Shown: piece after piece, positions 1-12,540 of the stretch
Numbering within the stretch: the first letter of the stretch is position 1
Layout of the letters: each line of letters starts with the position of its first letter
Assembly: GCF_963678635.1 (NCBI RefSeq)
Contig: NC_087062.1
Coordinates: 29,104,833 to 29,168,832 of the forward strand
DNA from: Symsagittifera roscoffensis
Taxonomy: Eukaryota > Xenacoelomorpha > Acoela > Convolutidae
DNA length: 64,000 bases
Direction of reading: 5' to 3'
Position numbers and translations under genes: made by a program
The notes under the pieces: generated by a model
What the model was told of the DNA's origin: nothing
What the model saw: the letters and a program-made list of their open reading frames with translations, nothing else
Database searches by the model: none

Positions 1-2
1 AG

Positions 3-1661
3 GCAGATACCACAATTTTAGGAAATAAAACACTCATTCGATATTTCCGAAAATTTATTAATACAACAATTAATGAAAAAACAGACCTTCTAGAATATCA
101 ATTAAAAGATTTTACAGTTCCCTGTCTCCCTTTAAGTATGATTCTAATAGCCTTTAACATTTCACATACACAAAACACTAAAGGACACTCTGGATGAGAA
201 AAAAACAAATTCAAACTTTACACAAAATTTTTATTTCCCAAATGCACCAATATGGATAAAAGTACTATGCAATGATTGTATAGTATGTCAGCTAAATAAA
301 CCTTATCCAAATCAAAAACAAATAGCACAAAAACAAGATTTTAAAGGACAAAGTTTATATTTTAACCATCGTATTTCATTCGATACAAAAGGACCAATTT
401 CACCATCCTCTGAAGGAAACTCCTACATTATGGTAATTGTTGATGCATTTACACATTATGTAGCACTCAACCCAGTACCATATTGTAACTCTTGTTATGC
501 TTACACAACACTTTATGAACACTGGATAGCTAAATTCGGATTACCCGAAATCTTAGTTACAGACAACGGTACAGAATTCATAAATAATGAAATCATCACA
601 CTATGTCACTTATATAACATCAAACACAAACCGCGTACATTTCATGCACCTTGGACAAACGGATTAGTCGAAGGTATGAACCGTTCACTACAAGAATATC
701 TTAGATGTATCATAAATGGAAATGATACAAGATACACAGAATGGTCAGCAGATGTAAAATTATTTCCCTTAGCATATAATTCACAAAATACGAATGTCAC
801 CAATTGTGTCACATGTCATCACAAACTCTAGGAATGTCACCATACGAAATGGTTTTTAATCAAAAGCCACGTAAACCAATTATGTTTACAGCAAACTCTC
901 ATAAAAACACACAAGGTTATTGCCAACCGAATAAAGACTCAGTTTGTTATAACCTACCTTTACACACGCATGATGAAGATCATTTTCATCACCCACAAGT
1001 CCCTAAATTAGCCTCCGGTACACACACCGAATGGATTTTAAATAGAGATAAAAAACACAATGAAATTTACCAAAGAGTAACAAAAAAATTATTACAAAGG
1101 CAAAACATTAACGAACAAATAAATTCACGCTTTACACCAGCCTCAGATTTAAAAATTGGAACATTTGTCTTAACATCTAATTTAAATACACAAAAAGGAA
1201 TTTCTAAAAAATTACAACCCCTTCAAAAAGGACCATACCAAATAATCGACAAACCCACTGACGTAACATATAAAATCACCAATTCAGACCAAAAAGAAAT
1301 TGTTCAACATCGAAACAATCTATTGCCTTACTACCCAAAAGAATACGCACTACGCGAACTAACTCAATTATATTCTTTCACAAGTTTAAAAGTTATTCAA
1401 AATCACCCACATACGGAAAATGAAATAAATGAACAAAACGACATTCACCTTGAAAAACAAAATAAAAAACCAACTACAACCCAAAACAATACAAGAAAGC
1501 TAGATCAAAAAATACCTCAAAAAGAAAGGAAAAATAGAAAAATGATAGAAAAAATTATACCACAAAACAAGTCGAGAAATCAGAACATAGAGAGTCATCA
1601 CGACTTAGAAATCAACCACGTAAAAACTACAAAACATTCATCCCACAAACTAAAATATTAA
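3..1661 (+). pseudogene. Ty3/Gypsy-like pol, 3' part with integrase (broken, 5' end outside window)
   Basis: This is the end of a retroelement polyprotein. The HHCC zinc-binding region starts near 150 and ends with a CxxC at about 274-285. The DDE integrase core follows: aspartate in SFDTKGP, aspartate in VTDNGTEF, and glutamate in GLVEGMN with exactly 35 residues between the last two. A GPY-like motif (LQKGPYQII) and a basic tail lie near 1220-1660. The frame is broken three times: an in-frame TGA at 195-197 where the family usually has Trp after GH-G, a frameshift near 226-235 in a T-run, and another near 804-831, where one ORF ends and the next resumes the alignment. The + strand is A-rich and G-poor. 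It inserts reverse-transcribed DNA into host chromatin in active relatives; this copy cannot do so as it stands. Confidence 0.85.
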
Positions 1662-3180
1662 AGAAAGTTGAATTTCAAAAACAGCTTTAATTTTAAAATT
1701 AATAATCTTTGCACCTCTGAAACATTTTGAACTTTCATTTTTCAAAATAACATGCCAACAAACACGCAGCGATTCTAGTTCAAAATTGGCCAATAGGATT
1801 CATTCAATTCGTCACCTTCTATAACTATAATACAAACCAATTAGACGAAAAATATTAAACTCCAGGCATATCTATAACTATAACTTTACTAGCTCCAGGT
1901 CAAGAATAAGCAAACCACTCAAACTTGACAACTAAAATAAATACCACCATAATATCATAACCCTCCCTTATCTAATAACGCAAAGATCAACAATATTTTC
2001 CCAACTCAGACCTAAAAAATCCCCCAACCAAAAATGATAAATTAGCCTAAAGTAAAAATCCGACCATATTAATTTAGCCTAAAGTACAAAAATCTCAAAA
2101 ATACCCCAGATCACCTGACAAATAAAAATAAAGCAAAGAAGACCTCCCGAACAACTTAAAATTCGCCCCCAACAACTTTTCACAAAACTCAACCCACTTG
2201 TCAAAGGACCATACCAAATAATCGCCAAACCCACTGACGTAACATATAAAATCACTAATTCAGCCAAAAAAAAAATTGTTCAACATCGAAACAATTTATT
2301 GCCTTACTACCCAAAAGAATGCGCACTACGCGAACTAACTCAATTATTTTCTTTCACAGGTTTAAAAATTATTCAAAATCACCCACATACGGAAAATGAA
2401 ATAAACGAACAAAACGACACTCACCTTGAAAAACAAAATAAAAAACCAACTACAACCCAAAACAATACAAGAAAGCTAGATCAAAAAATACCTCAAAAAG
2501 AAAGGAAAAATAGAAAAATGATAGAAAAAATTATACCACAAAACAAGTCGAGGAATCAGAACATAGAGGGTCATCACGACTTAGAAATCAACCACGTAAA
2601 AACTACAAAACATTCATCCCACAATCTAAAATATTAAAGAAAGTTGAATTTCAAAAACAGCTTTAATTTTAAAATTAATAATCTTTGCTCCTCTGAAACA
2701 TTTTGAACTTTCATTTTTCAAAATAACATGCCAACAAACACGCAGTGATTCCAGTTCAAAATTAGCCAATAGGATTCATTCAATCCGTCACCTTCTATAA
2801 CTATAATACAAACCAATTAGACGAAAGATATTAAACTCCAGGCATATCTATAACTATAATTTTACAACCTCCAGGTCAAGAATAAGCAAACCACTCAAAC
2901 TTGACAACTAAAATAAATACCACCATAATATCATAACCCTCCCTTATCTAATAACGCAAAGATCAACAATATTTTCCCAACTCAGACCTCAAAAACCCTC
3001 CAACCAAAAATGATAAATTAGCCTAAAGTAAAACTACGACCATATTAATTTAGCCTAAAGTACAAAAATCTCAAAAATACCCCAGATCACCTGACAAATA
3101 AAAATAAAGCAAACAAGACCTCCCAAACACCATAAAATTCGCCCCCAACAACTTTTCACAAAACTCAATCCACTTGTCAA
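1228..3180 (+). repeat. 976-bp tandem duplication within the retroelement
   Basis: The segment 1228-2203 is repeated as 2204-3180 with a constant offset of 976 bases and a few percent divergence. It spans the last ~430 coding bases of pol plus the noncoding spacer after it. The second copy keeps an open reading frame of 112 codons (2299-2637) that repeats the pol tail. The original downstream sequence resumes after 3180. A short shared word (TGTCAAA-like) at the junction suggests unequal exchange or slippage. Confidence 0.9.
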
Positions 3181-3674
3181 AAAATCAATAAATAATTCGA
3201 CCACACTTGAAAATTGCCCCAAACAACAAAAAATATTCGACCAAGAAGCCATTTCTTAAATGCTCTTCTCTCGATCAGTCAACACAATTTTCAACATTTT
3301 CATAATTTTTTTAACAATACTTAAACTTTTATTCATATTTCTCTTTGATACTTTTGAAGCTTTTATAATAATTTTAATCATTTTTTGCAATATTTTTTAA
3401 ATTTTCTACTCCTATTTGAAATATATCTCCAACTTTCCCAAGTCATTGACCATATTCACAGGTACGAAAACCCAAAGTTTATTTAAATGATACGAACCAT
3501 TTTTAGTAGAACAGATATTTTTTTACTATTTGTAATTCTTATAACATTTTATCATCCCTAATATTGACAATATGCAAATTTATGAAGAAGGCAATCATAA
3601 TATTCGCCTTAGCAAAAATCCTTTTAATTCTTTTCCTTGAAGAATACTACAAAAAACATAAATTTTTTCACTAA
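3181..3674. other. noncoding spacer between pol and the downstream ORFs
   Basis: AT-rich sequence with no supported ORF; it joins the duplicated pol tail to the next ORF. Nothing else is recognised. Confidence 0.5.
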
Positions 3675-4817
3675 GATAAATCAATCAGAAAACCCTCAAA
3701 AAATGCTAACCAACAATCACACAGTCAGTCTTCACCGACATCATCCCAAGAAAACCCGACAATACCTACAACTACCCAAAACCCCCAAACATCTACACGA
3801 ATTTCTTTCCAAGATAACCCATACACTTTTGAGGAACGACACGCTCGCTTATCTGAACCATTTGAACCAGTTCAGCGACAGGCACCTCTGAGTGAACCAA
3901 CATATAACTTGTACCCAACACTACCGCAAGAATTAAGTAGAATAAGAAATATTAGTCAAAACCAAAATACAGTTGAAATAAATAGACAAATTATACATCC
4001 ACGACGAAATAGAAATTTTCAAACCCCCCGAGTTCATTTTGATATACCCCAATCCCCATCACCAAGTACTCCAGAAAACCCAATTAACATATTACCAGAA
4101 ACCCCTACACTTCTTTCACAACGTAGCACCTGAAGTATACCCTCAGATTACTTAGGTTCAACACCAACATCTGAACAAATACATGACAATCCCTTTAACC
4201 CCCCAAACCAAACATCACGACTACCATATTGTACAACACAGTTATTCACACAAGGTGAACCAAATTTAATAAAAGACCCAATAGATATTTCTACGGATAC
4301 AAAAACATCATCATTACTACCAGAAACATTATCACTACCGTCAACACCATCAATTAGCCAGATTTCACCGACGCTTTTCCCCCTAAATTTCCCTTATAAC
4401 CTCGACGCTAGATATCGAGAACAATCATCAACAAATATCCCTTTAAGATTAGATTGGAACACGTTCACAGCACCCCCACCATTATTTGGACAACATCCAG
4501 AAAGTAACCGACTCCACAATTGTGCACTCCATAGACTACAGTATAGACAAGACATCCACAAAGACATTCGTGACCATAACATCCCAATACTCCAACAAAA
4601 TAGTCTACAATTAAAATTTGAAACCACGGTTAAACTTAACAACATTGCTCAACATCCTTACCCATCAAACCCACCAAATATAAAAGCTCAATCGCTACCA
4701 CCACCATTTATAACAACTGAAGTAATATATAAATACGACAGATATAACAAAAAGACAATTGGTTACATCACATTTTATAACCCGTACTCAGGATTATCAT
4801 ACACATGTATATTCTAA
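3675..4817 (+). pseudogene. Pro/Ser/Thr-rich retroelement ORF upstream of env
   Basis: One frame is open from just after a TAA near 3672 to the stop at 4815-4817, interrupted only by a TGA at 4131-4133. No ATG opens it, so the start may be lost or supplied by splicing. The product (~380 residues) is low-complexity and rich in Pro, Ser, Thr, Asn and Gln, with a more ordered C-terminal third (aromatic and charged residues from about 4400). Its end overlaps the start of the env-like ORF (4805), the compact spacing expected of one element. It might be a gag-like or accessory protein, but no family is recognised. The composition matches the flanking retroelement rather than the host gene at 32-37 kb. 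Confidence 0.55.
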
Positions 4818-7258
4818 AAATATTGATTCTTTTCCAACTCCTTTTTCTAATAATCTCCGATCAGAACACAAATCCTTCTCCCCGCACAGGACCCCAGGAC
4901 TTATTAGTAACACACTACGATTGTGAAGAAAATGAACAAAAAACACTACACAAATATGCAATAAAGCAAGAATCACAATGCGAAACAGAACCACAAGCTA
5001 TAGAAACTACAAATGTAATAGCGACACTGTATTCAAATGCCCGAGCAAAAACAGTTATAGGATATAAATTTACAGCAACATTTTCCGAAAAGAAAGTACA
5101 TTGTTCACAAGTTTCAAACGGAAATAAAAACCGACTTGACCACGAATCTTTCTATCAAAGTAATATAGAACGACTTCTACATCTAAATCCCGATGATTTT
5201 AAAAACGAGCTACTCAGATTAGATATCACAAGAAATAAAAACACCGACAGAAAAATAGTATATTTTCAAGTCTTTGCCGATTCTGTACATCAAGCAGAAC
5301 TTGAAAGATATCAAGGACATATAAAACTAGATGAAAAATACCCATACAACGGCGCACACGGAAGATTAACTTATGACGTACACGATAAGCACTGGATACC
5401 ACACATTGGTATAAATAATCCATCAAACTGCAAAGCAGACACAAAAAATAAAGGATATCAAGAAATAATATTTTTCGATTGGAAAATACAACTCGAAAAA
5501 ATACAACTCACACGAGATTTATCCGACAACACAATGATCTATCAAGGAATTAGACTACCTTGTAAAAACGATCAAGGTTATTGCGATCCTACAACACGGA
5601 CACAAGCAACAATTGTTTGGTGTCCTGAAGATACATGCACAACATTTCAAGTAGCAAAAACACACGATCGAATGATAAAATTTCACGAAAAATACTTTAT
5701 ACAATCAATTCCACATGAACAAGTCCATCCATCGCGAAAACAAAGTACTGATTTTTGAAATTTCCATAATATAGAAAATAAATTAACACGTTTCCAAATA
5801 TATCAGGAAACAGAAATCGCATGCAAATACAGAAACCCACTTCACAAAACACAATACTCTGAAATATTAGTTGAATACGAAAAAGGTTTCGACATGATCA
5901 CTGGAAAAATAAAAATTGACCCTTATGCCACAGGTCACCCTCTACACGAAGGAACATCATATATACCAGTTAACTTTCAAAAAAGTAATGGTCAACCTGG
6001 TGGACACCTAAAGCCACATGACACTAGAAGCACATGTTTACAAGAACTATCAATAATGAATAATTCTTATTTTGGTAATATCCACTATGATATCTACTTA
6101 GATATGAAGTTAGACTACACGATTAGTCGAATTTTTTAAGAAATGTCACTTTCCGAATTAGAAACACTTCACTAACTATGCGAATTAGAAAGGACACAAA
6201 TCCTACAATCACTTGCACTAGCAGTATTAAAAATACCCCACGCAGGATATTTATTATCAGGAAATAGATCAAATTTTCTAGACTACGAAGGAAACATTTT
6301 ATGGTTTAATACTTGTACCAAAAAAGTATCACCACTATATGTTTTTGAAGATAAACGATGCTATAAAAAAATCCCTATCTTTTATAAAAATAAAGTACAT
6401 TTTGTTGACACACTTTCAAGACGAACACATTTTTGGGATACCGCAGTCCCATGTGGACCAGAAAATAGCCACAAGGTAGTGCAATTGAACCCTGATGAAG
6501 ATAAAAATTATCTTCTTACCCCATACCCCACGTTAATGCAATCACTCAAAAAATTTTCACCCGAAAGCATCAGAGCTATTGCTCGTAATCCAAATATTGA
6601 TTTACAATCAATTGGAATCTATTCAAAATCCGATATCCAACACCACAATAGAGCACAACAATTCCAAGATTTATTAACACAAATGGACACTATACAAAGA
6701 CAATCAATTGACCAAAATTTACGCAAACTTGCCGAAACCGCAGGATTTGCAGGTATTTATACACAAGATTATAGCGGATATTTTAAAGACATTGAAGACT
6801 ATATATATCTAAACGGTGAAAAATACAGACCACAAGATATTTCACCTATAAAATTTTTTAGCTTTGTTACACTAAAAAATGAAATTCTCGATTTTATAGG
6901 ATTTCTTTTTTCACTCTTAAAAGGAACCTATAACACATGCGCTATACACACACAAGTAAATAGACAAGCAAGTGTAGCACGCATACTATTTGCAGGATTT
7001 TTTGGAATTTATTCATCATCAATTAACAAAATTCTTCTAGACGCACAAATAAAAGAATATAATACAAAAATAGCGACAACACAGAACACATACGACGAAG
7101 AACATAATAACATAGAAGTGATGCCTACAGCACCACAGTTGCCACCCCTACCAAATAACCATCCATTATCCTTAGTCCCACGTAATTTCCGAAATCTAGC
7201 AATAACACATAACCCAAATTTTCGACCAAACATATCGCAAAGTCCCATACAACATTGA
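4805..7258 (+). pseudogene. env-like glycoprotein ORF of the retroelement (three nonsense codons)
   Basis: A single frame runs from ATG 4805 to the TGA at 7256-7258 (about 817 codons) and is broken by TGA 5756-5758, TAA 6137-6139 and TAA 6173-6175, with no frameshift. It begins with a hydrophobic signal-peptide-like segment (MYILKILILFQLLFLIIS). Regularly spaced cysteines follow in the first 300 residues, a short dibasic site (SRRT) lies near 6420, and hydrophobic stretches at about 6880-6930 and 6985-7035 could be membrane segments. Position after pol and a secretory start are what env genes of Ty3/Gypsy-type retroviruses show. I do not recognise a specific fusion-protein class. The three breaks make this copy defective; it is described only. 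Confidence 0.65.
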
Positions 7259-8057
7259 ATGACACATCATTCACAACTACCAACCTCAACACTCCAATCA
7301 CAATAATCCCACTTTTTGCTTTCCCGCCACCCAATTTTCCAACTATTAATATAACATCAAGCATGAATTCGGACACTAAATCAGATATTTCAGGTTTATA
7401 CTCCATTTCAGAACTTAATAACCCTAATATAGAAACCCCTGACGAATTTGCAGACTCCGAACCATCTCCATCTAATAAATTTCAAACCAACTCCTCAGTT
7501 TTTTCAAAACCCCCTTTTCAACCGATCCCACTAAAAATCCACTCCCATCCGTTTCTACTCCCTCTTATGCTTCACAAGTAACCGCAACCTATTCTCAATT
7601 TCATTCCGACCGATCATCTAATTGTCCCGATACTCCCCAAATCTCCCAAGAACTCGATAATTTTATCACCCTACAACAACAGCTAATACACCCTAACACC
7701 CTCACTATAAATCAAATTTCATCCACAATAGAATCCTCAAACCCACCTACTCCTACACCCTCCTCAGCTTACACTGCATCATTCGCACAATCATCCACAT
7801 CCACCGAATCATCAAATAGCACTCACCGAGCTTATCGCACTTTTAAAAGAAAATTCCCGAACCATCCATTCCCGACCAAACCAGGAACAGCCTGCGAAGA
7901 TATTAATCATCCACACCACACCAACACGAAAGATTTTCTAGCAATCACCTTACCCTCATTCCCACAATATACTTTAAACACACCTAACGACACTAACGAC
8001 CAACGTAGTTTTGAAGATGAAAATGTTTTAATGCCTACACTTCATTGGACAGCATAA
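7255..8057 (+). pseudogene. Ser/Pro/Thr-rich ORF downstream of env (one frameshift)
   Basis: ATG 7255 overlaps the env-like stop by 4 bases (ATGA), a compact arrangement typical of coupled ORFs. The frame is open to 7581, but coding character (low-complexity Ser/Pro/Thr/Gln) moves to another frame at about 7500-7535, near a run of five C, and runs on to TAA 8055-8057. The intact ancestor would have been about 267 residues. The protein looks disordered and matches no family I know. Its composition resembles the ORF at 3675-4817. Confidence 0.45.
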
Positions 8058-8108
8058 AAACTTTTTACTAATCCCCTTTGCCTGCCACTATCTAATACTC
8101 ATAAAGAT

Positions 8109-9041
8109 ATGGAAAAGAATAAAGATATGCTATATAGACTCACCGCAACACTAACATCTAGACAATTTACTTATATAGGATATAAAAAATCAATAAAAAC
8201 ATTCACTGCACCCCGAGCTAACGAATTTACAATAAGATATTATGACCATAAAATCATCCGAACTAATCAAGACCAATTTCTAGATGACGACCGCTTCGCT
8301 AACACACAAGTAACAGAAAATTTCTTCATCAAAACGTCATATGTATTCACACTTAAAATATTTGATAGAAAATATGATCATATCATTTCTGAAGCACTAA
8401 CTGATATGCAAGCTTACGAAAGTTTTAAAGAAAAATTTCAAATATTTTCACTAACCTTTCACTTCCTTGCACCACATGAACGCGATTTGCACTGTTTACA
8501 CGACATTATGTTACGCACCAAACAGACTCACACATATACATACTATCGCTTCATACAAAATCATTTTGATCTACATACTCCATCAAGACAACCACACCAT
8601 CGTTTTCAGTTTCTTAACTCGAAGTACACTTCACCATTTTTTCTTAATTTCACCGATTGCATCAAAGATACCAACCCTCACGGCATCCTCCGCAATTATG
8701 ATCCAGTAACACAAATGTATATATTTTGTCCCATCACGAAGACCTTTAATGCCGAGGAATCCAGACCCTTCCTTATCCCACATGAATTTATCCAACCTAT
8801 AGAAATCCCTATATTAGAATTTATTCACAATACTAAATATAATCACAAAATATATAACCTCATTCAAAACACACCTTATGAGTTTGCAGTAGGCACCGAA
8901 GAACTAAAAACCATTAAAGCACTTCAATTGCTTTGGCCACTGCTCCAAACTAAAAACATCATTCGCATACTAGCAAAATTACTAACAAATTCAGACATAA
9001 TACGCGACATCTTTCCCCACGGCTTTTTCCCAGACGACTAA
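8109..9041 (+). CDS. uncharacterised retroelement ORF, 310 aa
   Basis: ATG 8109 to TAA 9039-9041 is uninterrupted, unlike the other ORFs of this element. The protein is mixed alpha/beta in character, rich in Phe, Tyr, His and Ile, without a signal peptide or obvious membrane segment. It lies 52 bp after the preceding ORF and shares the A-rich, G-poor composition, so it belongs to the same element. It could be a gag-like or accessory protein. No conserved domain is recognised, and I give no function. Confidence 0.55.
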   Translation: MEKNKDMLYRLTATLTSRQFTYIGYKKSIKTFTAPRANEFTIRYYDHKIIRTNQDQFLDDDRFANTQVTENFFIKTSYVFTLKIFDRKYDHIISEALTDMQAYESFKEKFQIFSLTFHFLAPHERDLHCLHDIMLRTKQTHTYTYYRFIQNHFDLHTPSRQPHHRFQFLNSKYTSPFFLNFTDCIKDTNPHGILRNYDPVTQMYIFCPITKTFNAEESRPFLIPHEFIQPIEIPILEFIHNTKYNHKIYNLIQNTPYEFAVGTEELKTIKALQLLWPLLQTKNIIRILAKLLTNSDIIRDIFPHGFFPDD

Positions 9042-9505
9042 CAGGTAATTATAATTTAAAAATATTCTTAACTAATAAATTTAAATTAATACTAACCAAT
9101 CTTTACTCATGTTTCTTTCAAATTTCTAGTCTTCATACCACGATCATCTGCAAAAAACAGAAAATAAAAATAAAAATAAACTTGTTAAAATTATTCTAAA
9201 CTTCATTAATAATTTCCACAAAATATTCTGATAAAATGCATACCAAATGTAGTAAAATATTCCATAAATTATTCCCCCATTAAGCAGTAAATTTAATTAT
9301 GATGAAAATTTATAACTTTAAATTTCCCCCAAAACTAGCAATAAAATTGAAACTTCATGTAATAAATTGATAAAATGAAAATGCAGTACTAACCTTTTGA
9401 TATTTTCATTCACTCGCACAAGAATTCTATCCAAACTCGCACAGCTCGCCCTCGAAGAATTGTTTAAATAATGATTTTCAGTTTCAAGTTTTCACACTCA
9501 ACAAC
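9042..9505 (+). other. 3' noncoding end of retroelement, possible LTR
   Basis: AT-rich, no ORF. An A/G-rich tract at about 9150-9180 could serve as a polypurine tract. It is followed by TGTTAAAATT at 9183, and the block ends ...CACTCAACA just before the telomere repeat, so 9183-9503 has TG...CA ends. The partner LTR lies outside the window, so this is unproven. Confidence 0.3.
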
Positions 9506-9637
9506 TTAGGGTTAGGGTTAGGGTTAGGGTTAGGGTTAGGGTTAGGGTTAGGGTTAGGGTTAGGGTTAGGGTTAGGGTTAGGGTTAGGGTTAGGGTTAGG
9601 GTTAGGGTTAGGGTTAGGGTTAGGGTTAGGGTTAGGG
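9506..9637 (+). repeat. interstitial telomere array, (TTAGGG)22
   Basis: 132 bases, exactly 22 perfect TTAGGG units with no variant. The G-rich strand is the + strand, the orientation of a right-hand chromosome end. The left flank is the retroelement 3' region; the right flank is the terminal word of E1. Confidence 0.98.
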
Positions 9638-10186
9638 CCTTAGCCATGTCACATTTGGACCAGGGGGAATTTCCAAATGTGACATGAGCCGGGCCAGTTT
9701 CCTGGTCCAAATGTGACATGTCTAAATGTGACATGGATTTTCCTGGTCTAAATGTGACCCCAAATGTGACATGGGGTTAAGAGGGTTAGGAATTTGTCCA
9801 AATGTGACATGGACCAAAAAAACCTCCAAATTGGGCAGAAATCGGCCCAATCTAGCCCTAAAACCTTGAAACTAACATAAAAGGCTGAAAATATACCAAA
9901 CCAGTTTTGACCGACCACTTTGATGTTTTTTCGGCTAAAATATGGGCCAAAATGACTAAAGACTGACAAAATTGGCTCTAGCCCTAAAAATCTCAAAAAT
10001 TGACTTCTAAACCCAAAAATCCCAAAAAGTGACCGAAATATACAAAAAACAATGAGATTGACCCTAAAACGCAGAATATACCCAGAAAACCCAGAAAACA
10101 CTTGAAAAAGACCTAGAATTCTCCAAAAGTGACTAAAAACTGACAAAATTGGCTCTAGCCCTAAAAATCTCAAAAATAGACTTCTA
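9638..10186. repeat. E1 left end: cluster of AAATGTGACATG words and duplicated short segments
   Basis: The first ~160 bases contain the AAATGTGACATG word in both orientations, forming inverted pairs directly beside the telomere array. From about 9800 a segment containing 'gactgacaaaattggctctagccctaaaaatctc'-type sequence appears twice (about 9955-10005 and 10125-10185), so this part is also internally duplicated. CCCTAAA words, resembling the telomere C-strand, recur here. Confidence 0.7.
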
Positions 10187-12540
10187 GAGTTTGAGTTTGC
10201 ACTTATCATCTTCAATTTGTTTTTCTTCAAATCTTTTTGGCTTCCTATGGACCTTATAGTAAAGTGTGCTACTTGTTCAGACAATTAAATCAAACTTCTA
10301 TGGGAAAAAAAATTTTGTAAAGCGGACATACATAAAAAAAAGAAGCTTTTAAGAATTTTTTTTTTCTTTTCTTTCGACACTTTTGGTCACCTAAGTGATT
10401 TTTGAGCCATTCCAAAAAAACTTTCCTCTTAAAACGACGTTGTTATTGTCTGAATGTACGCTCAATGACTCTTCCCGGCCCTGACAAGTCTGGTAGGAAC
10501 ATATATGGTTCTGTATTGAAGCTCAAACAATAACAATTTTCATAAATTAAAATTTCTTAAGGAGAAAGCCATTTACCAAGTTCTGAGCAAATAAATCATC
10601 GTTTAATTTCGTGTTTAAAGTAATCCCTGTCGACAAAAAAATTATCCTAATAGTATCAGACAGTAAAATGAAAGTTTTATGAGAGAAAAAAAAATGTTTA
10701 ACCAAAGTTATCATTACACTTGATTTTTTTCAATTTAAAAAGTGAGTACTAACTTCAATTTAGATAAACAATTTTCCCTACATATTTTGATATTTTTGTC
10801 TGCAACGACGCTCATTGACGCTATTGTGGTCTCAGATTACCAAGTAACTAAAAAAAAAGACCTATATACAGATCCAGAGGAAGAAAACTGATCAAAAATT
10901 GGGTTTTTAAGAAGGAATCGAGTAATTTTGTGATTTTTGAGCCATTCCAAAAAAATTTTTCTCTTAAAACGACGTTGTTATTGTCGGAATGTACGCTCAA
11001 TAACTTTTCCCGACCCTGGCAAGTCTGATAAACACATATATGGTTCTATAATGAAGCTCAAACAAAAACACTTTTCATAAATTTAGGTTTCTTAAGGAGA
11101 AAGCCATTTACCAAGTTCTGAGCAAATAAATCATCGTTTAATTTCGTGTTTAAAGTCATCCCTGTCGACAAAAAAGTTATCCTAATAGTATCAGACAGTA
11201 AAATGAAAGTTTTATGAGAGAAAAAAAATGTTTCACCAAAGTTCATTACACTTGATTTTTTTTAATTTATAGAGTGAATACTAACTTCGATTTAGATAAA
11301 CAATTTACCCTATATAACTTTGATATTTTTGTCTGCAACGAAGCTCATTGACGCTATTGTGGTCTCAGATTACCAATAAACTCAAAAAAAGACTTATATT
11401 GAGATCCAGAGGAAGAAAACTGATCAAAAAATCGGTTTTTAAGAAGAAATCGAGTAATTTTGTGATTTTTGAGCCATTCGAATAAAACTTTCCTGTTAAA
11501 ACGACGTTGTTATTGTCTGAATGTACGCTCAATGACTGTTCTTGGCCCTGACCAGTCTCATAAGGACATATATGGTTCTATATTGAAGCTCAAACAAAAA
11601 CAATTTTCATAAATTTAGGTTTCTTAAGGAGAAAGCCATTTACCAAGTTCTGAGCAAATAAATCATCGTTTAATTTCGTGTTTAAAGTAATCCCTGTCGA
11701 CAAAAAAGTTATCTCAATAGTATCAGACAGTAAAATGAAAGTTTTATGAGAGAAAAAAAATGTTTAACCAAAGTTCATTACACTCGATTTTTTTTAATTT
11801 AAAAAATGAATACTAACTTCAATTTAGATAAACAATTTTCCTTACATAACTTTGATATTTTTGTCTGCAACGAAGCTCATTGACGCTATTGTGGTCTCAG
11901 ATTACCAATAAACTCAAAAAAAGACCTATATACAGATCCAGAGGAAGAAAACTGATTAAAAATTGGGTTTTTAAGAAGGAATCGAGTAATTTTGTGACTT
12001 TTGAGCCATTCCAAAAAAATTTTCCTCTTGAAACGACGTTGTTATTGTCTGAATGTACGCTCAATAACTTTTCCTGACCCTGGCAAGTCTGATAAGCACA
12101 TATATGGTTCTATATTGAAGCTCAAACAAAAACAATTTTCATAAATTTAGGTTTCTTAAGGAGAAAGCCATTTACCAAGTTCTGAGCAAATAAATCATCG
12201 TTTAATTTCGTATATAAAGTGTTCCCTGTCGGCACAAAAACACTATGCTTAGTATGAGACAGTAAAATGAAAGTCTTAGGAGAGAAAAAAAAATGTTTAA
12301 CCAAAGTTCATTACACTTGTTTTTTTTAAATTTATAAAGTGAATACTAACTTCGATTTAGATAAACATTTTTTGTTATTTAACTTTGATATTTTTTTCTG
12401 CAACGAAGCTCATTGACGCTATTGTGGTCTCAAAATACCAATAAACTAAAAAAAAAGACCTATATAGAGATCCAGAGGAAGAAAACTGATCAAAAAATCG
12501 GTTTATAAGAAGAAATCGAGTAATTTTGTGATTTTTGAGC
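10187..12540 (-). repeat. E1 left inverted arm: ~533-bp tandem repeats (about 4.4 copies)
   Basis: The landmark AAACGACGTTGTTATTGTC occurs at about 10431, 10966, 11498 and 12030, a period of 532-535 bases. The arm is the reverse complement of 14114-16469 (coordinates sum to about 26656 at the outer edge). Recurrent short ORFs of 60-62 codons in each copy are repeats of the same satellite and lack any sign of function. Confidence 0.92.

Noticed and set aside
9498-9734. ORF made of repeated LTLTLT / PNPNPN / VRVRVR residues (also 22119-22566)
   Set aside because: These are translations of the TTAGGG arrays in three frames, not proteins.
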